Positions 33,965-43,576 of a stretch of DNA of 53,895 nt are shown here, one piece after another. The stretch is taken from contig NZ_JAOARI010000020.1 in NCBI RefSeq assembly GCF_025210605.1, forward strand, positions 1 to 53,895, given 5' to 3'. The notes under the pieces are model-generated. The model had not been told where the DNA came from. It did not search any database and was given only the letters and a program-made list of their open reading frames with translations. Numbering within the stretch: the first letter of the stretch is position 1; each line of letters starts with the position of its first letter. The stretch is from Halodesulfovibrio sp. (lineage in GTDB: Bacteria > Desulfobacterota > Desulfovibrionia > Desulfovibrionales > Desulfovibrionaceae). The position numbers were made by a program, and so were the translations under genes.

Positions 33965-34981
33965 ATGGATACAAAAAAAAATATCATCACATATCTTCAT
34001 AAATCCGGATGGCTTGAGCAAGACACAAGTCAGGTTTTAGAAGATGTTTCGTTTCTGGCAGCAGGCGAATATAACGAAAACTGGCTTGTTACAGTCACCA
34101 CAGAACATAATCCCACACGCCATCAAAAATATGTCTTCCGCATTAATCACGGTAGCCAACTGGAATTAGATACCAAGCAGATTGCCTACGAATTTTCTAT
34201 TCTACAAGCACTCCAAAATTCTGGAGTAACCCCTCAGCCGCTTTTTGTGGACAACAGTGCAGAAATTCTTGCGTCTGGCTTTGACCACGGCGTACTACTC
34301 ATGGAATACCTATCCGGCGAACCACTGGATTACAGACAAGATTTAGATCAAGCCGCGTATATTTTCGCTGCAATACACACGCAGCCGGTTCCAGAAGACC
34401 ACAGTTTTATCCATCAAAAAAATCCAGTCGCAGACATTGTTACTGAGTCTCTAGGGCTTCTTGAACGATTTAAACAGCATCCTAAAATAGACCTGCGCCG
34501 CAAGCTGGAAGCATATGGTGAGCAGATAACACGGCTAGGAGATCAATACGCTTCTGCCTTTGCAGCCGAACCACAATTAATAGTAAATACCGAGGTAAAC
34601 TCCGGTAATTTTATCATTAACCGAGAACAAGACACTGCACATCTTGTAGACTGGGAAAAAGCTGTTGTTTCTTGCAGATATCAAGACATTGGGCACTTCA
34701 TTGTCCCGACAACAACATTATGGAAAACTGATTTTATTGCTTCGCCTGAGCACAGATTGCAATTTTTAACGCAGTATAAAAAGCACGCAGGATTATCCCA
34801 GTCACTCGAAGAACTTTCCATCCTCACTGGAGTACTGGAAAAAACAATTACCCTGCGCGGTCTTTCATGGTGCTACATGGCGTGGTATGAATACACTCAG
34901 CAGAATCGGACACTTAAAAACAACGACACGTTTGCAACAATAGAACGCTATTTGGATAATCTTGAATGGTTTTTACAATAG
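33965..34981 (+). CDS. Aminoglycoside/choline kinase-fold protein, variant catalytic loop
   Basis: A 338-residue protein of the APH/choline-kinase fold. N-lobe features include FLAAGEYNENWLVTV and KYVFRINHGSQ; the later lobe has GVLLMEYLSGEPL, then VNTEVNSGNFIIN where APH enzymes have HxDxxxxN, and HLVDWEKAVVSCRYQDIGHF where they have IDWE. So the catalytic HxD reads NTE, with the downstream Asn and DWE conserved. It may phosphorylate a small alcohol or act as a pseudokinase. It overlaps the following ABC ATPase by 16 bp, so the two are translationally coupled. No ribosome site is obvious before its ATG. Confidence 0.8.
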   Translation: MDTKKNIITYLHKSGWLEQDTSQVLEDVSFLAAGEYNENWLVTVTTEHNPTRHQKYVFRINHGSQLELDTKQIAYEFSILQALQNSGVTPQPLFVDNSAEILASGFDHGVLLMEYLSGEPLDYRQDLDQAAYIFAAIHTQPVPEDHSFIHQKNPVADIVTESLGLLERFKQHPKIDLRRKLEAYGEQITRLGDQYASAFAAEPQLIVNTEVNSGNFIINREQDTAHLVDWEKAVVSCRYQDIGHFIVPTTTLWKTDFIASPEHRLQFLTQYKKHAGLSQSLEELSILTGVLEKTITLRGLSWCYMAWYEYTQQNRTLKNNDTFATIERYLDNLEWFLQ

Positions 34982-35910
34982 ATACGTTATGCAAAAAATA
35001 TAACGGAAAGCCCGTGCTTTCCGATGTTTCTTTCTCCGTTGATAAGGGAGACATTGTTTCCCTTATCGGGCCGTCTGGTGTGGGAAAAACAACTCTTTTA
35101 CGAATTCTGGCAGGGTTGGAAGAACAAGACAGCGGCAACATTGCATTTGAAACACCGCCCAGCAAAGGCAACCCTGTAATTATGGTGTTTCAGGATTATT
35201 TGCTCTTTCCGAGTCTCACTGTTTTTGAAAACACTGCATTCGCGCTAAAAGCACGTAAAGTACCAGCCGCTGAAATTACAAGACGAGTCAATACCATTCT
35301 GGATTTTTTTCATCTTTCAGATAAGCACAATCATTACCCTGTACAGCTTTCAGCAGGACAAAAACAACGCGTTGCCATAGCGCGGGCAATGGTTGTAAAC
35401 CCTGCCGTTTTGCTGCTGGATGAGCCTTTTGCCAATCTTGACCGTAACCTGAAACTCGAAACAGCAGAATTTATTCGCGATACCCAAAAAGAATTTGGTA
35501 TTACAACGGTCAGCGTAACGCACGACCTCGAAGAAGCTTTTGCCATGTCGGATAAAATCGGCATCATGCTTAATGGAAAACTAGAGCAATTTGACACACC
35601 GTCAGCGCTATACAATTCTCCAAACTCTGTTGAAGTGGCAAAATTTTTAGGTCCCGTAAATGTCCTGACACCAGAACTATGCAACCACCTTGGTCTCACT
35701 GAGTCCATAATTCCAGAAGGCAGAGCGTATGCTATTGTCAGACCGGAGCAGCTGGTACTCACAAAAGGTACAGCTGCCCGCATCATGCGCGTTCAATTTG
35801 GTGGACACTATGTAAAATATTCTTTGAGTGTTATGGGGACAGAACTGACAGTATACGGATTTTCCGCTCAGTTTGCAGAAGGTGACTACGTAGGTATTAG
35901 TCTAGGCTAG
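34966..35910 (+). CDS. ABC transporter ATPase (PotA/FbpC-like), no permease nearby
   Basis: A 314-residue nucleotide-binding subunit. Walker A GPSGVGKTT, Q-loop VFQDYLLFPS, signature LSAGQKQRVAIARAM, Walker B VLLLDEPFANLD and switch His VTHDLEEAF are all intact. A C-terminal ~80-residue domain (from about residue 235) resembles the regulatory TOBE domain of PotA/FbpC/ThiQ-type importers. No permease or binding-protein gene is adjacent; the only linked gene is the kinase-fold protein that overlaps its start. The substrate is unknown. Confidence 0.9.
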   Translation: MVFTIDTLCKKYNGKPVLSDVSFSVDKGDIVSLIGPSGVGKTTLLRILAGLEEQDSGNIAFETPPSKGNPVIMVFQDYLLFPSLTVFENTAFALKARKVPAAEITRRVNTILDFFHLSDKHNHYPVQLSAGQKQRVAIARAMVVNPAVLLLDEPFANLDRNLKLETAEFIRDTQKEFGITTVSVTHDLEEAFAMSDKIGIMLNGKLEQFDTPSALYNSPNSVEVAKFLGPVNVLTPELCNHLGLTESIIPEGRAYAIVRPEQLVLTKGTAARIMRVQFGGHYVKYSLSVMGTELTVYGFSAQFAEGDYVGISLG

Positions 35911-36036
35911 ACGGTTCATAGGGCACAGTAATCTGCATCATCAATATGCGTGCAACACGGTGTCCCTATATTCCGAAAGACTTGAAGCTTACAACCAGCT
36001 ACAGGCAAGACCTATATGCCCTGCTCCTGCCAATCA

Positions 36037-36065
36037 CACCAGTTTCTCCTTTAGGGAAACTGGTG
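36037..36065. terminator. Convergent hairpin between ABC ATPase and sfsA
   Basis: CACCAGTTTC pairs with GAAACTGGTG around a 9-nt loop in the 159-nt gap between the two convergent genes. T-tracts are short on both sides. Confidence 0.5.
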
Positions 36066-36069
36066 TTTC

Positions 36070-36810
36070 CTAAAATGCTTTACCGTTCACAGGCAACAGT
36101 TCACCTAGCGCGATACCTGCTTCTGTTACGCTTGCTCTATACGGATACACTTCAACACCCAGCTCAAGTGCCTCGTAAAAAAGCTCTGCATACTGCGGGT
36201 CAATAACATCCGCAGGGGCAAAGCAGTGCCCGTCCGGTCGCTGAACAAGGTAAAAAAATGCGGCGCGATGTCCTTGCTTAACAAGGTTAATCATATTGTT
36301 AAGATGCTTACGACCACGCTCAGTCACAGCATCAGGGAAACAGGCAACTTCATCTTCCACCATTGTCACGTTCTTGCACTCTATCCACAATGGCGGCAAA
36401 GAATCATCTTCCGTGCGCAGTACACCATCTGCCCGACTGTCACCGACTTTTGCTTCACTTTTGAACTGCGTATAGCCCTCTGCCCAATGTAATCTATCTG
36501 TTTCAAAAGCTGCTTTAAGCATTTTATTCGGCGTCTGTGTATTTACGCCAACCCACTCAATTCCACTAGGCATATGCAATCCAACCGCTTCCTGAGTCCA
36601 TTTAAGCTTACGATTAGGATTAGCAGCCGGAGAAGCCAATATTGGCGACCCTTGCCTTAATAATCCCATCATAGAACCGGTATTATTAGAATGAATCCAA
36701 ACAGATTCACCATTCACAAGTATTTCTACACTAAAGCGCTTTACACGACGCACAAACGATCCGGCAATGCAACCTTCAGGATATAAAATGAGTGGTTCAA
36801 GGCTAGACAT
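36070..36810 (-). CDS. sfsA: Sugar fermentation stimulation protein SfsA
   Basis: A 246-residue SfsA. The N-terminal OB-like part has [29 protein letters not shown]; the nuclease-like part has DSRADGVL and [33 protein letters not shown], which are family hallmarks. SfsA has been linked to maltose metabolism and nucleic-acid binding, and its real role is unclear. The start at 36810 (MSSLEPL) has an AGGAAT site and is preferred over one 33 nt upstream. Confidence 0.94.
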   Translation of the reverse strand: MSSLEPLILYPEGCIAGSFVRRVKRFSVEILVNGESVWIHSNNTGSMMGLLRQGSPILASPAANPNRKLKWTQEAVGLHMPSGIEWVGVNTQTPNKMLKAAFETDRLHWAEGYTQFKSEAKVGDSRADGVLRTEDDSLPPLWIECKNVTMVEDEVACFPDAVTERGRKHLNNMINLVKQGHRAAFFYLVQRPDGHCFAPADVIDPQYAELFYEALELGVEVYPYRASVTEAGIALGELLPVNGKAF

Positions 36811-37099
36811 ACAATTCCTATATATTTTATGTTTGATTTCCAAAAAAAGTGGATAAAGAAACCGGTTCTAAAAGTTTACATGTGTGTTGTTAACTGGTAC
36901 TCCGCAGAAGGCTAGAAGGCATCATAATTATTGTTTAAACGTGCTGCATTCTCAATACACCACGGTAACATAATGTATTACAACAGACTGCATAACAGTC
37001 TTCCTTCCAGCAGTGCCCAGAACCTGCTTCCGGTATACTTTTGGCTTATTGATACGCCGACCATATACGCATAAATTTTATTTTAGAGAGAGGCAACGC

Positions 37100-38272
37100 A
37101 TGAAGACTTCACGTCGTATCGCACAACTAAAACCGTCTGCTACCTTAGCTGTAAACGCAAAAGCGCTTGAGCTTAAAGCGCAAGGTAAAGAAATTGTCAG
37201 CCTTGCCGTCGGCGAACCGGATTTTCCAACACCGGAATATGTACGCGATGCATGCAAGCGTGCACTGGACGACGGATTTACGAGATACGGCGCTGTACCG
37301 GGTCTCCCCGAGCTTCGTACAGCCGTTGCCGACTACTTTAACCTTATGTACGGAACATCAGCGCGTGCTGAGCACACAATGATTACGAACGGTGGCAAGC
37401 AGGCGCTCTTTAACCTGCTGCAAAGCCTTCTTAATCCGGGTGATGAAGTCATCATTCCAGCACCATATTGGGTAAGCTACCCGCCTATGGTACAGCTTGC
37501 AGAAGGTGAACCTGTTGCCGTTGCCGCATCTGCGGAAGCCGGATTCAAAGTTACCGTAAAACAACTTGAAGCCGCACGCACAGACAAAACAGCCGTTCTG
37601 CTGCTGAACTCCCCATCCAACCCGACTGGTGCTGCATATTCCCGCGAAGAAATCGACGCTATCGCAGAATGGGCAATCAGCCACGGCATCTTCATTATTT
37701 CTGATGAAATTTATGACCAGCTCGTATACGCACCGGCAGAACATGCATCACTTGCCCCTTGGTGGGAAAAATATCCAGAACAGATCTGTATCGTAAACGG
37801 TCTTGCCAAAAGCTTTGCAATGACAGGCTGGCGCATCGGCTATGTTCTAGCGCATGTAGACCTCGTCAAAGCCATGAGCAAAATTCAGGGACAATCCACG
37901 TCCAACGTATGTTCCTTTGCTCAAAAAGGCGCAGTTGCCGCTCTTACCGGAGGCTTTGAAGTGGTAGACGCCATGCGCGCTTCATTCCGCAAACGCCGCG
38001 ATCTCGCCATGAGCATTATTGGAAAATGGCCAAATGTTGTTTGTCCTGTACCACAGGGTGCATTCTACCTTTTCCCTGATGTTCACCGCTTATACAATGA
38101 AACCTATCCGGATTCCGCTGCAATGTGCACACACCTGCTGGAAGAAGCAGGCGTTGCGTTGGTTCCGGGTGCCGCATTTGGTGATGACAATTGTATTCGC
38201 ATTTCCTACGCAGTAGACGAGAAAACCCTCGAAGAATCATTACATAAAATAGCCCGCATTCTTTTTGGATAA
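37100..38272 (+). CDS. aspC: Aspartate aminotransferase (class I PLP)
   Basis: A 390-residue class-I aminotransferase. The conserved LAVGEPDFPTPEYV, NGGKQALFN, NSPSNPTGA, ISDEIYDQLVY, and the PLP-lysine segment NGLAKSFAMTGWRIGY are present. It most resembles the I-gamma aspartate aminotransferases, which interconvert aspartate/2-oxoglutarate and oxaloacetate/glutamate; other amino-donor specificity is possible. The start at 37100 follows GAGAGAGG and is chosen over one 87 nt upstream that has no family sequence. A hairpin (38326-38353) follows. Confidence 0.93.
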   Translation: MKTSRRIAQLKPSATLAVNAKALELKAQGKEIVSLAVGEPDFPTPEYVRDACKRALDDGFTRYGAVPGLPELRTAVADYFNLMYGTSARAEHTMITNGGKQALFNLLQSLLNPGDEVIIPAPYWVSYPPMVQLAEGEPVAVAASAEAGFKVTVKQLEAARTDKTAVLLLNSPSNPTGAAYSREEIDAIAEWAISHGIFIISDEIYDQLVYAPAEHASLAPWWEKYPEQICIVNGLAKSFAMTGWRIGYVLAHVDLVKAMSKIQGQSTSNVCSFAQKGAVAALTGGFEVVDAMRASFRKRRDLAMSIIGKWPNVVCPVPQGAFYLFPDVHRLYNETYPDSAAMCTHLLEEAGVALVPGAAFGDDNCIRISYAVDEKTLEESLHKIARILFG

Positions 38273-38325
38273 GATAAATATAATATTGGGCTTTACACTT
38301 TTTCCCTACGCTTCATCATACAGAC

Positions 38326-38353
38326 ACCTGCCCTTTATCACCTAAGGGCAGGT
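38326..38353 (+). terminator. Hairpin between aspC and pgi
   Basis: ACCTGCCCTT pairs with AAGGGCAGGT over an 8-nt loop, followed by TTAATAG. The T-tract is short, so it may be a weak terminator. Confidence 0.55.
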
Positions 38354-38389
38354 TTAATAGCTATGTTAATGAAGCGGGGTAATATTTTC

Positions 38390-39742
38390 ATGACCACGAA
38401 TACACTTGATTGGACAGGTGCATGGAACGGGCGGCTTGCCCGAAAAGATGAGCGACGCCACGAGAACCGTTGCGAAAAGCTCGCCACGCATCTTTATGAA
38501 GAAATTGACGGCAATAGACTGCCTTTCATTAATTTACCATACCGTGACGATCTAGAAAAAGGGCTGCTGGAACATTCACCATGGCTTCAGTCCTTTGACC
38601 ACATGCTCCTGCTTGGTATTGGCGGCAGCGCACTGGGAGCCAGAGCTTTACAGCGTGCTTTTTATCCTGAGCAGGATATGCCGAACCACACCGGGAAACG
38701 TTTATGGATTTCAGATAACGTAGATGCAGGCATTTCTGAACAATGGCTTGCGCGGTTACCAGCAGAAAAAACTGTAGTGGTTGTTATCTCTAAGTCCGGT
38801 GGAACAATTGAAACCATCGCACAATATTTTCTTGTGCGCGAATGGTTAAAAGAACATCTCGGCGATGCGTGGACCGATCACATCATGCTTATCACAGATG
38901 CCCACAACGGCTATCTGCGTGATGAAGTTAATAGACTTGGTGTGCGCTCTATGCCTGTTCCGGACAACCTCGGTGGACGCTATTCCGTGCTCAGCGCAGT
39001 TGGTCTCGTACCGGCTGCGTTCCTAGGTATTGACTGGAAAGCTTTGCTTGATGGTGCTATGTCTGTTGGCGAAAGCCTTTGTAAACGCGGGTGCGGAGAA
39101 CGCACCATGCTTACACATCCTTCGTGGAAAATTGCATCATGGGCAAAAACGCTGATGGAAGAAGACTACAATATTTTGTTGTTCTTCACTTATATTCCAA
39201 CATGGGCATCTTTCGGAGACTGGTTCGCTCAGCTTTGGGCTGAAAGTCTCGGCAAAGATGGTAAGGGGTCTACCCCGCTTCCAGCCAAAGGCGTTACAGA
39301 CCAGCATTCCACGCAGCAGCTATACCTTGGCGGTCCGCGTGACAAAGGCTGTTTATATCTGACCTGTCCGAACCAGCCGGAAGGTATGACCTTTGCCGAT
39401 GATTTACCGGAAAAGTGGGATTACCTGCGCGGTGTAAAATTCGGTACTATGCTCCAAGCAGAGACGCTCGGATCACGCATGGCTCTAGGACAGACAGACA
39501 CTCCTCTCGTAGAAATCAGAGTTGGAGAAACAACGGAAATGGAAGCAGGACGCCTGATTGCACTACTGGAAATTGCCACAGTGCTTACAGGCTGGCTGCT
39601 TGAAATAAATCCGCTTAACCAGCCGCATGTAGAATTAGGCAAAAGGCTGGCTAATGCACGGCTCGGCGCGACCGGCTACGATGAAGAAAGCAAACAGCTT
39701 GAACATTTCTTAGGCAGGGAGCCCGACATTCAGGAGTTCTAA
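38390..39742 (+). CDS. pgi: Glucose-6-phosphate isomerase
   Basis: A 450-residue Pgi converting glucose-6-phosphate and fructose-6-phosphate. Sugar-phosphate binding motifs GIGGSALGARAL and SKSGGTIETIAQ, and the catalytic-region segments GGRYSVLSAVGL and TDQHSTQQLY, are all present. The shorter ATG at 38390 is chosen because a GGGG ribosome site lies 9 nt upstream; an in-frame ATG at 38363 would add nine non-conserved residues. The HK gene starts 1 nt after its stop. Confidence 0.95.
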   Translation: MTTNTLDWTGAWNGRLARKDERRHENRCEKLATHLYEEIDGNRLPFINLPYRDDLEKGLLEHSPWLQSFDHMLLLGIGGSALGARALQRAFYPEQDMPNHTGKRLWISDNVDAGISEQWLARLPAEKTVVVVISKSGGTIETIAQYFLVREWLKEHLGDAWTDHIMLITDAHNGYLRDEVNRLGVRSMPVPDNLGGRYSVLSAVGLVPAAFLGIDWKALLDGAMSVGESLCKRGCGERTMLTHPSWKIASWAKTLMEEDYNILLFFTYIPTWASFGDWFAQLWAESLGKDGKGSTPLPAKGVTDQHSTQQLYLGGPRDKGCLYLTCPNQPEGMTFADDLPEKWDYLRGVKFGTMLQAETLGSRMALGQTDTPLVEIRVGETTEMEAGRLIALLEIATVLTGWLLEINPLNQPHVELGKRLANARLGATGYDEESKQLEHFLGREPDIQEF

Positions 39743-39743
39743 C

Positions 39744-41177
39744 TTGATTCCAAGGTTTTTCAAGGACAAAAAGCCATTCGGCTTTGTTAGAGTCCTCTCA
39801 TGGGCAATGCTCATAGTCATCATTATATCCAGCTTGCTCATGTCCACATTTATTGCGGATCAAGCCCGAAAAACCTTAATCGAAAAACAGAAGAACTTTG
39901 CACTCCTTCTGGCGGAAAATCTGAACCATCAGATTTTCCGCCGGTTTACTCTTCCAACCATCATCGGGTACGGGCGTATTGCGCTACGAAACCCGACTCA
40001 GTATGAGCGCCTAGAACAGGTTGTACAAAACACCATTCACGGGCTGCACGTTAAAAGTCTGCGCATCTACGACAACAAGCAGATTACCTCATTTTCTACG
40101 AATAAAGATGATCTTGGCAAAAGCAATATTGCCGGAATTTCTGCCCAGAAAGCAGTTGAACAAAACACATACAGCTTTGAAATTGAGTCAAAAGTTTCAT
40201 CGCTGAAAGCTGTTTTTATGCTCAAGCTGCCTGAAGATTCCTTCACCCTGCGCACAACTTATCCACTGCGCCTTGAAGGAAAACTCGGTGAAGAGCCAAA
40301 AGAACTGCCGATCATGGGTGTACTTGAACTGACGCAGGACATTACGCAAGACTACAAAAGCGTAATCCAATTCCAGCGCCTGATTTTTGTCTCAATCTTT
40401 TTCTCGTCTATGCTGATGTTTATTATTCTTGTGAGCATCATTAAAAGGGCAGAACACGTACTCACAAAGCGTCTTGAAGAGAAAGAAAAACTTGAACGCG
40501 ACCTGCACCAAAACGAAAAGCTTGCGGGCATGGGACGCATGGTTTCATCCATTGCACATGAAATCCGTAATCCGCTCGGTATCATTTCTTCCAGTGCTGA
40601 AATGATGATTAAACGAGACAGCACTGACGACTTCACCAAAAAAATGCTCACAGTTATTTTTGATGAATCCAAACGCCTTGCCCAGACGGTTACAGACTTC
40701 CTCGACTATGCAAAGCCTAAAATGGCACGGCACGACAAGGTTGACCTTGCGCTTATTATTAATCAGGCGCTGGGCTTCCTCGAAAACGAGCTGGATTCAA
40801 AAGGCATCACTGTCTCAAGGGATTATAATTTAAAATTCTTTATAGAGGGTGATAGCGACTTGCTCTATCGTGCTGTATACAATGTTCTTTCAAACAGTAT
40901 TCAAGCGATGGACGGCAAAGGGGAAATTCGGATTTGCGGCGTACGCGGCAGAACAGCAATGCTGCAATTCCACGATTCCGGCAGCGGATTCGATCAAGCG
41001 CATTTGAACCAGATGCTCGATCCATTCTTCACCACACGCGACAACGGAACCGGACTTGGACTGCCTATTGTAAATAGCATTGTTAAAAGTCACCACGGAA
41101 CACTGACGTTAGGCAAGTCAGACCTTGGCGGCGCACTCGTTACTATGGAATTTCCACTGAAAACATCTGGCAGGTAA
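39744..41177 (+). CDS. Two-component sensor histidine kinase (NtrB/ZraS type)
   Basis: A 477-residue membrane kinase. TTG start with CAGGAG 7 nt upstream, 1 nt past the pgi stop. One membrane helix at about residues 17-37, a ~165-residue periplasmic sensor, a second helix near 212-234, a short coiled linker, HisKA with His272 in SIAHEIRNPLG, and a HATPase with NVLSNSIQAM (N), FHDSGSGFD (G1) and GTGLGLPIV (G2). The next gene is an NtrC-type regulator, so this pair forms a two-component system. The ligand is unknown; pgi linkage may be only transcriptional. Confidence 0.94.
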   Translation: MIPRFFKDKKPFGFVRVLSWAMLIVIIISSLLMSTFIADQARKTLIEKQKNFALLLAENLNHQIFRRFTLPTIIGYGRIALRNPTQYERLEQVVQNTIHGLHVKSLRIYDNKQITSFSTNKDDLGKSNIAGISAQKAVEQNTYSFEIESKVSSLKAVFMLKLPEDSFTLRTTYPLRLEGKLGEEPKELPIMGVLELTQDITQDYKSVIQFQRLIFVSIFFSSMLMFIILVSIIKRAEHVLTKRLEEKEKLERDLHQNEKLAGMGRMVSSIAHEIRNPLGIISSSAEMMIKRDSTDDFTKKMLTVIFDESKRLAQTVTDFLDYAKPKMARHDKVDLALIINQALGFLENELDSKGITVSRDYNLKFFIEGDSDLLYRAVYNVLSNSIQAMDGKGEIRICGVRGRTAMLQFHDSGSGFDQAHLNQMLDPFFTTRDNGTGLGLPIVNSIVKSHHGTLTLGKSDLGGALVTMEFPLKTSGR

Positions 41178-41183
41178 TCAGGC

Positions 41184-42563
41184 ATGAAAAAGAAAAAACA
41201 CCTACTCGTTCTGGATGATGAAAAAAACTATCTGCTTGTTCTCGAAGCACTGCTTACTGATGCAGGATACAAAGTTACAGCATTAAATGATCCCGAAACC
41301 GCGCTGACGTTTCTAGAAGAATCTGATGTTGATGTCGTTGTAACTGACATGAAGATGCCTAAAATTACCGGCGCAGAAGTTCTCGATCATGTCCGCAAAA
41401 ATTACCCCGGACTTCCGGTTCTCATTATGACAGCCTTCGGTACTATTCAAAGTGCAGTTGAAGTTATGCGTACTGGCGCATTCGATTACATTGCCAAGCC
41501 ATTTTCAAATGATGAGCTGCTACTCTCAGTACAGAATGCAGTCGAGCTTTCACAGGCACGGCAAAACTACCAGCTCCTCACAGAAAATTTTCAAACCCGA
41601 TACGGACGAAACAACATCATCGGTAAAAGCAGCGCCATCCGCTCTGTTCTTTCCATTATCGACCGTGCTGCGCCAAGCAAGTCCACTGTCCTTATCACAG
41701 GGGAATCCGGTACAGGTAAAGAACTGGTAGCCCGCGCAATTCACTTTTCTTCACCACGCAAAAGCGCTCCGTTTGTAAGCGTTAACTGCATGGCGTTAAA
41801 CCCAAGTCTTTTGGAAAGTGAACTTTTCGGACATGAAAAGGGTTCGTTTACCGGCGCGGTTGCTATGAAGCGAGGGCGTTTCGAACTCGCTGATTCAGGC
41901 ACGCTATTCCTTGATGAAATCGGGGAGTTGTCCCACGATATGCAGGTAAAACTGCTTCGAGTATTACAAGAACGCCGTATTGAACGCGTAGGCGGGACAG
42001 AAGAAATTGAAGTAGATATCCGTATCGTTGCCGCAACAAACAAAGACCTTCTCGAAGAAGTTAAAAAAGGCAACTTCCGCGAGGACCTATACTACCGACT
42101 GAACGTTGTTCACATGCAAATTCCACCACTGCGTGAACGTCGTGAAGACATTCCACTTCTAGTGACGCATTTCATTGAAAAAATTTCAGAGCAGCAAGAT
42201 GTTGATGAACGCACCTTTACACCGGAAGCGTTAGACTACCTTTCCGGCTACGAGTGGCCGGGCAACATCCGCCAGCTTGAAAACGTCATTGAGCGCTGTT
42301 TAGTGCTCGGCACAGGCTCCGATATCTCTGTTGACGATCTCCCGCCTGAAGTACGTGATGAAGAGAGCCAATTGAAGAGTGCTGTAGACCTTCTCCCCGT
42401 ACAGCTCGATCTTAGTGATACGCTGGAAAAAATTGAAGCAGCTCTAATCCGCAGAGCACTTGCACGCGGTAACTTTGTACAGGTCAAGGCTGCGGAAGCG
42501 CTTGGAATTTCTAAAAGTCTGTTGCAGTACAAATTAAAAAAATACAATATCACTGGGCATTAA
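41184..42563 (+). CDS. Sigma-54-dependent response regulator (NtrC type)
   Basis: A 459-residue protein with a receiver (Asp55 in VVTDMKMP, Lys in IAKPFS), an AAA+ domain with GESGTGKELVARAIH (Walker A), GSFTGAVAMKRGRFE (the GAFTGA loop with Ser), LFLDEIGEL (Walker B) and an R-finger region, and a Fis-type helix-turn-helix at the C-terminus (VKAAEALGISKSLLQYKLKKYNI). It would activate sigma-54 promoters when phosphorylated by the kinase 6 nt upstream. Its targets are not visible; the fliR promoter is the sigma-54 candidate in this window. Confidence 0.95.
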   Translation: MKKKKHLLVLDDEKNYLLVLEALLTDAGYKVTALNDPETALTFLEESDVDVVVTDMKMPKITGAEVLDHVRKNYPGLPVLIMTAFGTIQSAVEVMRTGAFDYIAKPFSNDELLLSVQNAVELSQARQNYQLLTENFQTRYGRNNIIGKSSAIRSVLSIIDRAAPSKSTVLITGESGTGKELVARAIHFSSPRKSAPFVSVNCMALNPSLLESELFGHEKGSFTGAVAMKRGRFELADSGTLFLDEIGELSHDMQVKLLRVLQERRIERVGGTEEIEVDIRIVAATNKDLLEEVKKGNFREDLYYRLNVVHMQIPPLRERREDIPLLVTHFIEKISEQQDVDERTFTPEALDYLSGYEWPGNIRQLENVIERCLVLGTGSDISVDDLPPEVRDEESQLKSAVDLLPVQLDLSDTLEKIEAALIRRALARGNFVQVKAAEALGISKSLLQYKLKKYNITGH

Positions 42564-42735
42564 GCACTGTTAGCCTATACTACCATGTATGTAGTCTGTC
42601 TTCAAAGGTTTGTGGACACAGGGACACAACAATTTCAGTGAGTGTTTCAATTAGTTGATAAGCACGGTGCTACAGCAGCAGATAGGCATTTTTTCATTAA
42701 CAAATCAGTACGTCTTTCAAACACGCGGAGCCCCC

Positions 42736-43206
42736 ATGCTAAAAGTCGCAATCCCCGGCTTTGAACCAATGGAATTTGACCATCTTGTATTAGATTTTAA
42801 CGGAACCATTGCTTTCGATGGCAATATTATTCGCGGTGTAGAACCCGCAATTAGCATGCTTGCACAGTTGGTTACTGTACATATTCTATCTGCCGACACC
42901 AATCAGAACGTAACCCAACAAGTTGCCCACCTTCCAGTAACAACCCGCGTTGTGAACAGTGCCTATCAATTACAGGAAAAACTGGAATACGTGGAAGCCC
43001 TCGGTGCAGAATCTGTCTGCGCTATCGGGAACGGCAATGTTGATACTGACATGCTGAAAAAAGCCGAACTCGGCATTGCTATTCTTGGGCAGGAAGGGTT
43101 AAGCCCAAAGGCTCTGCTAGTCGCAGATGTGCTTATGCCGGACATCGTTTCTGCACTAGAATCACTAGTTAACCCTGCACGGCTTAAAGCAACATTGCGT
43201 ACATAA
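42736..43206 (+). CDS. HAD-superfamily hydrolase, soluble P-type ATPase-like
   Basis: A 156-residue HAD-fold protein with motif I DFNGTIAFDG (Asp-x-Asn-Gly-Thr), the variant seen in small soluble P-type-ATPase-like phosphatases, a Thr/Ser motif II near VHILSADTNQ, and GNGNVDTDMLKKAELGIAI as motif III/IV. Substrate unknown. The start at 42736 follows GCGGAG; an upstream in-frame ATG adds residues without HAD features. A strong terminator follows. Confidence 0.88.
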   Translation: MLKVAIPGFEPMEFDHLVLDFNGTIAFDGNIIRGVEPAISMLAQLVTVHILSADTNQNVTQQVAHLPVTTRVVNSAYQLQEKLEYVEALGAESVCAIGNGNVDTDMLKKAELGIAILGQEGLSPKALLVADVLMPDIVSALESLVNPARLKATLRT

Positions 43207-43234
43207 TTTTATGTAGATGGTATAGCTAGATCCA

Positions 43235-43275
43235 CTCCCGTACAGCTGAGCAGCAGTACGGGAGCTTTTTTCTTT
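43235..43275 (+). terminator. HAD-gene terminator
   Basis: CTCCCGTAC pairs with GTACGGGAG around a 12-nt loop, followed by CTTTTTTCTTT. Confidence 0.9.
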
Positions 43276-43408
43276 GTTGAATAAAAATTCAGTACACTTC
43301 GTTTTTTAGTACAATAAAAACATCCATCATCTTATATAATTATCGATACATACTCATACTAGACAACTCTATAGCATGCACTCATGTGCAATCTATAGTT
43401 ATCTCTGC

Positions 43409-43437
43409 ACTGCAAACTGTTAACACAAGTTTGCAGT
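43409..43437. promoter_or_regulatory. Palindrome 1 upstream of cytochrome gene
   Basis: ACTGCAAACT and its exact complement are separated by 9 nt. It lies about 140 nt before the start codon, within the region where a promoter is expected; it could be an operator or an mRNA hairpin. Confidence 0.5.
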
Positions 43438-43466
43438 ATTATTTTACGCTAATTACCAAGATTCAT

Positions 43467-43492
43467 TATAATTCAAGACCTTGTGAATTATA
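43467..43492. promoter_or_regulatory. Palindrome 2 upstream of cytochrome gene
   Basis: TATAATTCA and its exact complement are separated by 8 nt. It contains a TATAAT and lies 85 nt before the start codon, so it could overlap a promoter. Confidence 0.45.
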
Positions 43493-43576
43493 TCTCAATC
43501 GGCATGCATTTTGTATTATCAAAATCGCGCAAACTAAAAATACAGTTCTTAGTTATCTTGAGGAGGATACAAAGAT

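Larger units (their letters stand above)
43207..43576. other. Gap upstream of the split-Soret cytochrome
   Basis: A 370-nt AT-rich gap. After the HAD-gene terminator it holds two perfect palindromes, at 43409-43437 and 43467-43492, and a strong GAGGAGG ribosome site. I see no confident -35/-10 pair. Confidence 0.6.
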
